A stretch of 64,000 bases of DNA from JBHIET01 sp046760785. GTDB lineage: Bacteria; Chloroflexota; Anaerolineae; B4-G1. Every line of letters begins with the position of its first letter. The stretch's first letter is position 1. The translations under genes and the position numbers were made by a program. The notes under the pieces are model-generated. The model searched no databases. It saw nothing but the letters and a program-made list of their open reading frames with translations, and had not been told where the DNA came from. Of the stretch, positions 43,903 to 50,894 are shown piece by piece. The stretch spans positions 17,696 to 81,695 of the forward strand of contig JBHIET010000003.1 of assembly GCA_046760785.1 (NCBI GenBank), written 5' to 3'.

Positions 43903-44549
43903 TTGCTGTACCGTTGCCGATCCGCCTCGCTAGTTCGCCGGCTTGTCTTTTCTCCCCTCCCTTCGGTGCGCCAGCCTTCTAGGATGGCACGGATATACTT
44001 CCAACTGCGCTTGTTCAGCAATAGCGCCTCGCGGAACGCCTCCTCGATCCACGCGGCCGGGTAGGTCTCCTCTGCCTCGCGCAGTTCGTCGGCGATGAGC
44101 GGCGTGAGCAGGCCAACGTTCTGCTCGTAGAGGATGAAGATATTGGGCCGTCCGGCGGATTCAAGTTCGTCGGGCCACTGGCCGCGCGCGATGGCCTCGA
44201 CGGCGGCACGTCCCTTGGGCGTGTTGGCGAAGTAGAGTTCCTCGGTCGTTCCCCCAACGGTGGCCTCGACCCGCAGCAGTGTCCCGCGCTCAATGGCGCG
44301 CTCCAGCGCCCCGCTCACGGCCTTACCGGCAGCGTCGCCCAGGCCAGAAAGCAGCACCTGGTCGGAAGCCAGGTCGGCGCGGCGGAGATAGCGCACCTTG
44401 CCCCGCTGCCGGCCCAGCCGCCACAGCACGTGCAGCGTGAGTTTGAGCTCGGCCAGGTCGTCAATAAGCGGGATGAGCTCGGCGAAGACCGGCTCAGGGA
44501 CGTTGACGCTGCGGATTTTGCCCGCTGGGAAGCCGCTGAAGGTTTTCAT
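43884..44549 (-). CDS. DnaD-domain protein
   Basis: The 221-residue protein has an N-terminal winged-helix-like part (residues 15-125, VFAELIPLIDDLAELKLTLHVLW and TPKGRAAVEAIARG) and a C-terminal DnaD domain: LYEQNVGLLTPLIADELREA, then WIEEAFREALLLNKRSWKYIRAILEGW in two blocks. DnaD takes part in primosome assembly at origins and restarted forks with DnaB and DnaI in Firmicutes. Here it is translationally linked to the tandem DnaC-like protein, about 1 kb from dnaB, so a comparable role is likely. The 225-bp gap upstream holds only a dispersed repeat. Confidence 0.88.
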   Translation of the reverse strand: MKTFSGFPAGKIRSVNVPEPVFAELIPLIDDLAELKLTLHVLWRLGRQRGKVRYLRRADLASDQVLLSGLGDAAGKAVSGALERAIERGTLLRVEATVGGTTEELYFANTPKGRAAVEAIARGQWPDELESAGRPNIFILYEQNVGLLTPLIADELREAEETYPAAWIEEAFREALLLNKRSWKYIRAILEGWRTEGRGEKTSRRTSEADRQRYSKWEKTR

Positions 44550-44668
44550 ACTCGATACTGGATGCTGGAAGGAAACTCCGGAACCAATTCAGGGGAGGGA
44601 CTATCGTTCAGTCAAAGAGCCACTTAAGCCTAGATTTCGCACTCCGCTAGCAGCTAAATCAGGCCAGT

Positions 44669-44704
44669 CGTCCTGAGTGCCGCGAAGCGGCGTATCGAAG
44701 GGGC
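44669..44704. repeat. Dispersed element with an internal GCCGCGAAGCGGC hairpin
   Basis: CGTCCTGAGTGCCGCGAAGC runs into GGCGTATCGAAGGGG. It has the same ends as the CTGAGC/TCGAAGGG elements but a perfect hairpin in the middle. It is intergenic. Confidence 0.65.
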
Positions 44705-44773
44705 GATTTGGCCATGATCTGTACAATCACTGTTACGATTTCCAGGGGTGCGAAAAACAGGCTAAGGAAGCCA

Positions 44774-45112
44774 TCACTGACCTACCATTTCCTCAATCTG
44801 CCCGACGAGTTGTCGCAACGAGGGAAGCAGGCGGGAGACATCCTCTGGAGTTATCCCAGGGCTGGCGAAGAAGGGATACCGCTCCAGCGTGTAGAAGTCT
44901 GTGGCCTCCTCGCAAAGCTCTCGGAATCTCTCCAGCATTGGCTCGAAGCGAATCGCCTCGTTGAGCAGCGTCTCCAGGTTGTGGATACGTTGTAGTTCCC
45001 ACCCTTGAGAGAGCAGGTATCCCTTGAGATACTTCTCCACTGCCTGCTGAAGGTGAAAACCGGCCACCTCAGCATCCCCCCCTTCTCGCAACAGAATTTC
45101 CGCTGTACGCAC
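44774..45112 (-). CDS. HEPN-domain protein (HepT-like partner of an MNT antitoxin)
   Basis: A helical HEPN domain of about 112 residues: RTAEILLREGGDAEVAGFHL, QQAVEKYLKGYLLSQG, and the conserved H in RIHNLETLLNEA. HEPN/MNT pairs are toxin-antitoxin-like or defence modules in which HEPN is an RNase and the nucleotidyltransferase modifies it. The first usual start codon in frame is GTG 45112, but the domain clearly begins earlier (ILYPQDWFVKAQKDV), between the upstream stop at 45158 and 45113. There is no ATG, GTG or TTG in that stretch, so the true start is non-standard or the two genes were once joined. Confidence 0.75.
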   Translation of the reverse strand: MRTAEILLREGGDAEVAGFHLQQAVEKYLKGYLLSQGWELQRIHNLETLLNEAIRFEPMLERFRELCEEATDFYTLERYPFFASPGITPEDVSRLLPSLRQLVGQIEEMVGQ

Positions 45113-45157
45113 GTCCTTCTGGGCTTTGACAAACCAATCCTGCGGATAAAGGATTCT

Positions 45158-45490
45158 TCAAGCGGCATACAGCACCTCACCATGCGATATGATCGTCTGC
45201 AGGAACTGGTCTCCTCTCTTCAGACGCTCCTCTAATTCTGCAGGTGTTACCACCAGCAAGTCCACCGGAATGCGACGCTGCGGGTCTCGGAGCAAACGCC
45301 TGACATGCACGGCCCGCTGGTAAGGGGACGCCTGGCTATCCTTGACGATGAGCAGATCAATGTCACTGATCTGGCCCGGCACGCCATAAGCCTGGGAGCC
45401 ATAGAGTATAATCTGGTGAGGACGATACTCTCTGGCCAATGTATGGACAATTCTGTCCAGCAGAGCCTTAATGTTCTGAGGCATTTCCAT
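45158..45490 (-). CDS. MNT-type nucleotidyltransferase (MntA-like)
   Basis: A minimal nucleotidyltransferase of 110 residues with the polymerase-beta signature G31-S32 in LYGSQAYG, D43 and D45 in SDIDLLIV, and a third acidic position in PVDLLVV. In MntA/HepT systems such proteins transfer AMP to the HEPN partner and neutralise it. The stop codon is in the same frame as the HEPN gene that follows, separated by a single TGA. The gene starts 12 nt after dnaB ends, so it may be co-transcribed with the replication genes. Confidence 0.85.
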   Translation of the reverse strand: MEMPQNIKALLDRIVHTLAREYRPHQIILYGSQAYGVPGQISDIDLLIVKDSQASPYQRAVHVRRLLRDPQRRIPVDLLVVTPAELEERLKRGDQFLQTIISHGEVLYAA

Positions 45491-45502
45491 AAGCAGGCTC
45501 CT

Positions 45503-46846
45503 CTACGCAAACTCCACCGGCTGCCGACGCGTCTCGGCATCGAGGAACTGGGCGAGACGCTCGTGGAAGAAGAGTTGCACCACGCCGGTGGGGCCGTTGC
45601 GGTGCTTGCTCACCATGATGTCGGCGATGTGCTGCTTCTCGGTGTCGGGGTGATACAGTTCGTCGCGGTAGATGAACATCACCACGTCCGCGTCTTGTTC
45701 AAGCGATCCGCTCTCTCTCAGATCTGCCAGCACCGGCCTCTTATCGCCGCGCTGCTCGACGGCGCGGGAGAGCTGGGAGGCGGCCACCACAGGCACGTCC
45801 AACTCCCGCGCCAGTCCCTTGAGCGAGCGCGAGATGTAGGAGACCTCCTGCACTCTGTTCTCGGAACGCACGTCTCCGGTCATCAACTGCAGGTAGTCCA
45901 CCAGGACGAGGTCCAGCCCGTGCTCGGCGTGGAGGCGGCGGGCCTTGGTGCGCAGTTGCAGGGCCGAGATCGAGGGCGTGTCGTCAATGAAGACAGGGAG
46001 GTCGGCGAGTTTGCCGGTGGCCTGGACGAAGAGGGGCCACTCCTCCTCCCGCAGGTCGCCCAGCCGCAGCCGCTGGGTATCAATCCCGGTTTCGGCGGAT
46101 ACGAGGCGCTGCACGACCTGCTCGGACGACATCTCCAGGCTGAAGATGGCGATGCGCTGTCCGTGGCGGGCAGCGTTCCGCGCGATGGAGAGACACAAAG
46201 ACGTCTTTCCAACTGAGGGCCTGGCCGCGATGAGGATAAAGTCAGAGCGTTGCAAGCCACCCAGCAGCCGGTCGAGGTCAATGAAGCCGGTAGGGACGCC
46301 CAACTGTTCGCCCCGGTGATCGAAAAGGTACTCGATGCGATCATAGTACTGGCGGATGATTTTCTGGAGGGGGGCCAGGTCGCGAGTGATGCGGCGCTCT
46401 GAGACGCTGAAGAGTACCTGCTCGGCCTGATCCACCGTCTGGTCTACATCCTCGGCTTCCCGGTAGGCCAATTGTGCGATCTGACTGGCCGCGCCGATCA
46501 GGCGCCGGCGAATGGCAGCCTGTTCGACGATGTGGCCGTAGGCCTCGACGTGTATGGCGCTGGGAACGGCGTTGATGAGGTGCGTGATGTAGGCCGCGGC
46601 ACCGACCTCCTCCAGTTGCCCCCGTCGCTCCAACTCGTCGCACAGTGTGACGAAGTCAACCGGCTCGCGCCGCTCGTGGAGCGCAAGGATGGCCTCGTAA
46701 ATCCAGACGTTCTTCTGGATGTAGAAATCCTCCCCCTTCAGGAAGGGGGAGACACGAAACAACGCTTCGGGGTCAATGAGGAGAGAGCCAAGAACTGCCT
46801 CCTCAGCCTCGATGTTGTGAGGGACCATCTTGTCGGGAACAGCCAT
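45503..46846 (-). CDS. dnaB: Replicative DNA helicase DnaB
   Basis: This 447-residue hexameric helicase unwinds DNA at the replication fork. The N-terminal DnaB domain starts with PHNIEAEEAVLGSLLIDP. The RecA-like domain shows Walker A ARPSVGKTSL near residue 213, FSLEMSSEQVVQRLV, Walker B LVLVDYLQLM, SRSLKGLARELDVPVVAASQLSR and the conserved RDELYHPDT near the end. Length fits the family. It starts 8 nt after the bifunctional-nuclease gene stop and precedes the MNT/HEPN, DnaD and DnaC-like genes, forming a replication neighbourhood. No intein or interruption is present. Confidence 0.96.
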   Translation of the reverse strand: MAVPDKMVPHNIEAEEAVLGSLLIDPEALFRVSPFLKGEDFYIQKNVWIYEAILALHERREPVDFVTLCDELERRGQLEEVGAAAYITHLINAVPSAIHVEAYGHIVEQAAIRRRLIGAASQIAQLAYREAEDVDQTVDQAEQVLFSVSERRITRDLAPLQKIIRQYYDRIEYLFDHRGEQLGVPTGFIDLDRLLGGLQRSDFILIAARPSVGKTSLCLSIARNAARHGQRIAIFSLEMSSEQVVQRLVSAETGIDTQRLRLGDLREEEWPLFVQATGKLADLPVFIDDTPSISALQLRTKARRLHAEHGLDLVLVDYLQLMTGDVRSENRVQEVSYISRSLKGLARELDVPVVAASQLSRAVEQRGDKRPVLADLRESGSLEQDADVVMFIYRDELYHPDTEKQHIADIMVSKHRNGPTGVVQLFFHERLAQFLDAETRRQPVEFA

Positions 46847-46854
46847 ACGCCTTC

Positions 46855-47343
46855 TTACTGCAGGGGCAAGTCATCCAGGTCAAGAGTGTTAATGAAGTTA
46901 CGGAAAGCCGATAACTCCTCGTCTCCCGTCTCGGTAACATCCGCCTCCGGGATGATGCTGGCTTGCGCCATCACATCCTCCGCGACGAAGATAGAGGCAT
47001 TGACACGCACGGCCACATTGATGGCATCGGAGGGACGCGAGTCAATTTCCACTTGACGCCCATTCAGGTTCACGGTGATGCGGGCATAGAAAGTGTCGTC
47101 GCGCAAATCGTTCACGGTGATATGAGAGACCTCACCCCCCAACTCAGTGATGACATTGGTGAGCAGATCGTGGGTCAGAGGACGAGGAATCTCGATGTCC
47201 CGCAATTGAATGGCAATAGCCTCAGCTTCATAGGGCCCGATCCAGATTGGCAGGAGCCGCTCACCGTTCACCTCTTTAAGAAGGACTACGCGATGCTCCG
47301 TCATCAGGCTCACCTGGATGCTCTCCACCTTTACCTCAATCAT
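46855..47343 (-). CDS. Bifunctional nuclease (BFN/DUF151) domain protein
   Basis: The 162-residue protein matches the BFN family: HRVVLLKEVNGERLLPIWIGPYEAEAIA, then RPLTHDLLTNVITELGGEVSH, then DTFYARITVNLNGRQVEIDSRPSDAINVAVR in consecutive blocks, and a short acidic C-terminal tail. Members have reported DNase and RNase activity, and a mycobacterial homologue is stress-linked; the role in most bacteria is unknown. ATG 47343 has a perfect AGGAGG six bases upstream and a clear promoter. It is probably the first gene of the dnaB operon. Confidence 0.9.
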   Translation of the reverse strand: MIEVKVESIQVSLMTEHRVVLLKEVNGERLLPIWIGPYEAEAIAIQLRDIEIPRPLTHDLLTNVITELGGEVSHITVNDLRDDTFYARITVNLNGRQVEIDSRPSDAINVAVRVNASIFVAEDVMAQASIIPEADVTETGDEELSAFRNFINTLDLDDLPLQ

Positions 47344-47378
47344 TATCCGCCTCCTGGCAAGGGCTGTAACTCAATCCA

Positions 47379-47408
47379 ATTATACCACCGACCTGTGGCG
47401 GATGGCAA
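47379..47408 (-). promoter_or_regulatory. Promoter of the BFN-dnaB transcription unit
   Basis: TTGCCA (47408-47403), an 18-base spacer and TATAAT (47384-47379) on the minus strand, in the 66-bp gap after the glycosyltransferase gene. Confidence 0.7.
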
Positions 47409-47409
47409 A

Positions 47410-49419
47410 TCAGTTGGGTGGCGTGATATGGAAATCGCGGCTACTGCAGGAGCGCCCAATGCTGACCGCGTCGTCAGGCAGTGGTTCACCCTGCACCGTC
47501 GTGGCAGGCAACCGCTCGCCGGTGACCCGATTGTAGGCCCCGATCCGTATCTCGCATTGATCCAGGGGAGCGCCCTCAGGCAGCAAGATGAAGCGTTGCT
47601 CGCGGATCGCATCGCCCGGCTGCCAGAAGGCCAGAGGAAGCATGCCCAACCAGGCGTCGCCATCTGCCTGGGCGATGGGAGGCTGACCGGCCGGGCCCAG
47701 GTGGACGAAGATGGTGTCGTGGGCCTGCGCTGCTGACAGGCTCAGCCAGGTGAGCGTGAGGCTCAACCGGTCCGGCTGCGGGTCAACCTGGGCGGCCTGG
47801 AGGCAAAGCACCTGCCCAAACACAGCCAGCCGGCAGGCTGAAGCAGGGTCTGTGTGGGTGGCAGAGGCAACAGCGCCGGCCCACTGGAGTTCGAAGGTGC
47901 CGTCGGGATGGTAGCGCGACAGATAGACCGCGTCCATCTGGTGTGCCAGTTGATAGAGTTGATCGGGCGGCGTGATCACTCCCCGCAGGTCCATCTCATA
48001 AGGCCCGGCCTCGCGGGATGCGGCATCTAGCCAGGGCACGCTGCGCGAGAAGGTATGGGGGTGTTGGCCGGTGACAATAGCCGGGAAAGCCCCCAGGTCC
48101 ACGGAGACAGGGGCCAGGATGACACCCCAGTAGCCCACAGGGTAAGGGGAACGCCTGGGCCTGTAACGGTCGGGGAAGTTGACGAAGAGCAGGCGCGGTT
48201 CTCTGGCCTCGCGAGCTTCGGTTTGAACGGCCCGAACCAGTTCGTTCAGGTGAGCGACGCCGACGGCGTACGTGCGCCGGAAACCGGTCAGCAACAGGCC
48301 ACTCTGCAGGGTGATAAGGCCGAGTAGAAAAAGACCAACAATCCGCCACACGCGGCGGACCGGTGACTTGTCCACTGACGGCAAGAGGGCACACGCCCAC
48401 AGCAGCGCCACGCCCGGGCTGGATAGGTAAAGCAGCCGTTCCCCAAGGCTCACGTAGCTATAGTCCAATCCGGCGGCGGAGGGAGCAATCCCCAGCAGGG
48501 CCCAGGCCAGCCCGAACAAAGCCTGGCGGCCCTGCCCGGCACGGTATGCAGCGACGAGCAGCCCGCCGAGAGCCAGCACGACCAGCGCCAGCAACGTGCC
48601 CGATGCCATCGCCTGCCCGATCTCGTATCCGGCCGGCCGTCCCAGCAGGGGAAATACAACTCCCTGGAGCAGATACAGCGGTGTCGAGGCCTCGAATTCA
48701 AGCGTAGTGTAGCCGGCCCGGCGGGGAAGCCGGAGCCACAACAGCCCAAATCCTGCTGCGACGATGAGGTAGGCCAGAGGCAGCCACCAATGCGTTTTGC
48801 CCACGGCTCGCCGACGTACCACCAATTCTACGAGCAAGGGCAAGATAGCCAGGACCGCCACGCCCTCCTGGACGGCGAGGGCCACCAGGAAGAGCAACAG
48901 ACCAAAACCGGCGACCAGATAGTTCCTGCGACTATCTCTGCGGGCTTCGAAGTAGGCCAGAAGAGCCGCGCTCTGTAAAGCTGCGGCCATCGGTTGCGCA
49001 GGCGCGGCCCACGCCACCGCCTGGTACGAGAAAGGACACCAGGCGACCAGCGCTGCCGCCGCCACGGCCGTCCAGCCTCCCAGCCTCAGCCGGCGGCTGA
49101 GGGCAAAGACGAGCGCGACGTTGAGCAGATGGTACCCAACCTGAGCAGCGTGCAACAGAGGAGCGTCCAGTGAGCCGTCCGGCCGCAGGAAAAGGTAATT
49201 GTAGAGCACCAGCGCTGGCCGATAGAAGTGGTAGTCGGGCATCGGTTTGATGAGTTCCCCCACCGATCTCCCCACCACACGGCCATACCAGAGAGGGTCA
49301 TCCCAGATAAAGCCAAAGTCCAGGGCATGACCATAGAGCCAGGCTGTGACCAACAGGAGGAGCAGCATGGCGGATGGCGGGCGTGTGTCGCGTTTTGCGC
49401 GTTGCGGGTTGCGGGTCAT
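47410..49419 (-). CDS. Large integral membrane glycosyltransferase-like protein
   Basis: The 669-residue protein has about 11 hydrophobic helices in residues 15-395 and a C-terminal extracytoplasmic part. The first loop contains the acidic motif FIWDDPLWYG, the position used by GT-C glycosyltransferases (PMT/ArnT type) for catalysis with a lipid-phosphate sugar. The C-terminal region (about 535-640) resembles the beta-rich module shared by neighbouring proteins (LTLTWLSLSAAQAHDTIFVH). Donor and acceptor are not predictable. Its ATG overlaps the upstream stop by four bases. It is the last gene of the cluster on this side. Confidence 0.75.
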   Translation of the reverse strand: MTRNPQRAKRDTRPPSAMLLLLLVTAWLYGHALDFGFIWDDPLWYGRVVGRSVGELIKPMPDYHFYRPALVLYNYLFLRPDGSLDAPLLHAAQVGYHLLNVALVFALSRRLRLGGWTAVAAAALVAWCPFSYQAVAWAAPAQPMAAALQSAALLAYFEARRDSRRNYLVAGFGLLLFLVALAVQEGVAVLAILPLLVELVVRRRAVGKTHWWLPLAYLIVAAGFGLLWLRLPRRAGYTTLEFEASTPLYLLQGVVFPLLGRPAGYEIGQAMASGTLLALVVLALGGLLVAAYRAGQGRQALFGLAWALLGIAPSAAGLDYSYVSLGERLLYLSSPGVALLWACALLPSVDKSPVRRVWRIVGLFLLGLITLQSGLLLTGFRRTYAVGVAHLNELVRAVQTEAREAREPRLLFVNFPDRYRPRRSPYPVGYWGVILAPVSVDLGAFPAIVTGQHPHTFSRSVPWLDAASREAGPYEMDLRGVITPPDQLYQLAHQMDAVYLSRYHPDGTFELQWAGAVASATHTDPASACRLAVFGQVLCLQAAQVDPQPDRLSLTLTWLSLSAAQAHDTIFVHLGPAGQPPIAQADGDAWLGMLPLAFWQPGDAIREQRFILLPEGAPLDQCEIRIGAYNRVTGERLPATTVQGEPLPDDAVSIGRSCSSRDFHITPPN

Positions 49420-50894
49420 TGGTCTTGCACCGTGATTGTGGTCAGACGAACGGCGTCGGCACCCTCGGGTGTGGTAAGGCGTTCGCCCTTCGACAGGCTC
49501 AGGACACCGCCGTCAGGGGCGTACAGGCCGGCGAAGAGGGTGTAGTCGCCGGCGGGTGCATCGGCGGGTAGGGTGAGCGTGCGCACGTCGGTGACGTACT
49601 CGCCGGGCAGCCAACCGGTGGTGGGGCGGGTCCAGCCGGCGGGGACGCCATCTGACTGAGCAACCAGTGCACCGCCCTGCTCTGAGCCTGCCGAAGGGTC
49701 CGGGCCGATGAGGTGCAGGAAGACGTGGTAGGAGGTGTGGGTCTCCGCCTCGGCGCGCCAAACGAGGGTGACGGTGAGGGGGTGACCAGGGGACAGGGGG
49801 ACAGGGGGACAAGGGGATAGGGTGGCCCCTACAAGGGTGGCGGTGTCGCCTAGACAGGCACCTATTGCTATGTCCACCGGGAGTGGAGTGAAGGTGCGTT
49901 CCGGCGCAACGACGCGGATGCCCCCGATTCGCTGACTCGCCGACTCGCTGACTCGCAACGTCCAGATGTAGGTGGCGGTGTCGAGGGTGGCGGGGAGGTG
50001 GAGGAAGTGCTGACCACGCCAGACGTCGCCGGGCTGCCAGGCGGAGGTGGGGTGCCAGGGGGCGGTGGGCGGGAGGTCGAACTCCGCGACAGGGAAGCCG
50101 TCGGGAGCCAGGAGCGCCAGGTTGACGGTCAGGTCATCGGCGAGCTGCTCCTCTGCTCCATTGGCGCGCCAGAAGGTGGTGAGGAGGACAGGGTCGCCGG
50201 GGGCGGCCTGATCGCGGTCGAAGTCGGCGCCGAGGAGGGTGAGTGGGCCGAGGGATGCGTCGAACCGGTGGCGGATGGCCAGCGCGTCCGGGTCAGCGGG
50301 ACGGGGCGGGGCGACGACGGCGACCTGTCCCAGCGGCAGCGCGGGGCCGAGGGCGCGTCCGCCGGCGTCGTGGGCGGTGAGGGGAGCCAGCGTGTCCCGG
50401 TCGAAGGCGACCACCTCGACGGCGTATGTGCCCGGAGGGGTGCCGGGGAGGAGCGGAACGGAGAGAGCGACGATACCATACCGGTCGGGCGGCCACTCCC
50501 ACTCGGGAGGCGGGCCGCGATGCCAGCGGGGCGGGCGGACGTCGGCGCCGTTCCAGGAATGGCCCTGAGTATCCACGACGTTGACGGCGATGCCGTAGTC
50601 GGGGCCGCCGGGCCGGAGCGCCCGCCAGTAGGTCGTGACCTCGAATCGCTCTCCGCCGGGCACCCCCTGCGAGGGCAACTCATCGTAGCCCAGGAGGACA
50701 TACTCATCGCCGAAGGTGATCTCTGTGGGAACGTCCACGCTCAGCAGGCGGCCATCCACCAGGTTGGCGCGACGTAAGGGAGTCTCCACGCGGTCAATGA
50801 GGGTGAGTTTGGCGATGAGCAACAGGATGGCGACGACCAGGAGAAGCCAAGGGGAACGTGTAAAACGTAAAACGTAAAACGTAATGCGTTTCAT
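49416..50894 (-). CDS. Membrane-anchored multi-domain beta-rich exoprotein
   Basis: The 492-residue protein has one N-terminal transmembrane helix (about 15-32) and an extracytoplasmic region with three similar beta-rich modules. Each module carries a W-R-x(n)-LxHLxGPD-type strand and a WLPGEYV/WQPGDVW turn (WRALRPGGPDYG, FWRANGAEEQLADD and VWRAEAETHTSYHVFLHL). There is no catalytic motif. Similar modules are fused to the C-termini of neighbouring glycosyltransferases, so it may help bind or present glycans. The N-terminus (RITFYVLRFT) and two internal stretches are repeat-encoded. The C-terminal 150 residues are nearly the same as those of the gene at 63525. Confidence 0.7.
   Translation of the reverse strand: MKRITFYVLRFTRSPWLLLVVAILLLIAKLTLIDRVETPLRRANLVDGRLLSVDVPTEITFGDEYVLLGYDELPSQGVPGGERFEVTTYWRALRPGGPDYGIAVNVVDTQGHSWNGADVRPPRWHRGPPPEWEWPPDRYGIVALSVPLLPGTPPGTYAVEVVAFDRDTLAPLTAHDAGGRALGPALPLGQVAVVAPPRPADPDALAIRHRFDASLGPLTLLGADFDRDQAAPGDPVLLTTFWRANGAEEQLADDLTVNLALLAPDGFPVAEFDLPPTAPWHPTSAWQPGDVWRGQHFLHLPATLDTATYIWTLRVSESASQRIGGIRVVAPERTFTPLPVDIAIGACLGDTATLVGATLSPCPPVPLSPGHPLTVTLVWRAEAETHTSYHVFLHLIGPDPSAGSEQGGALVAQSDGVPAGWTRPTTGWLPGEYVTDVRTLTLPADAPAGDYTLFAGLYAPDGGVLSLSKGERLTTPEGADAVRLTTITVQDQ
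49485..49506. repeat. Dispersed TCGAAGGG/CTGAGC element inside a coding region
   Basis: GCCCTTCGACAGGCTCAGGA, translated as VLSLSKGE. The same element is at the same place in the paralogue (63594-63613). Confidence 0.75.
49680..49699. repeat. Dispersed element present in one paralogue only
   Basis: CTCTGAGCCTGCCGAAGGGT, translated as DPSAGSEQG. The paralogue at 63525 has PEGN here instead. Confidence 0.7.
49787..49824. repeat. Period-8 array inside a coding region
   Basis: Units GGGGACAG, GGGGACAA, GGGGATAG; translated as LSPCPPVPLSPGHPL. Three units shorter than in the paralogue at 63866-63937. Confidence 0.75.
49926..49958. repeat. Period-8 array, GCTGACTC units
   Basis: Four units of GCTGACTC/GCCGACTC, translated as RVSESASQRI in the third beta-rich module region. 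Confidence 0.6.
50855..50893. repeat. Period-7 array covering a start codon
   Basis: ACGTAAA/ACGTAAT/GCGTTTC units that include the ATG of the 49416-50894 gene and its first dozen codons (MKRITFYVLRFT). Confidence 0.75.

Noticed and set aside
42556..47343. Chromosomal replication origin beside dnaB/dnaD
   Set aside because: No cluster of DnaA boxes or AT-rich unwinding region is seen, and dnaA and dnaN are absent.
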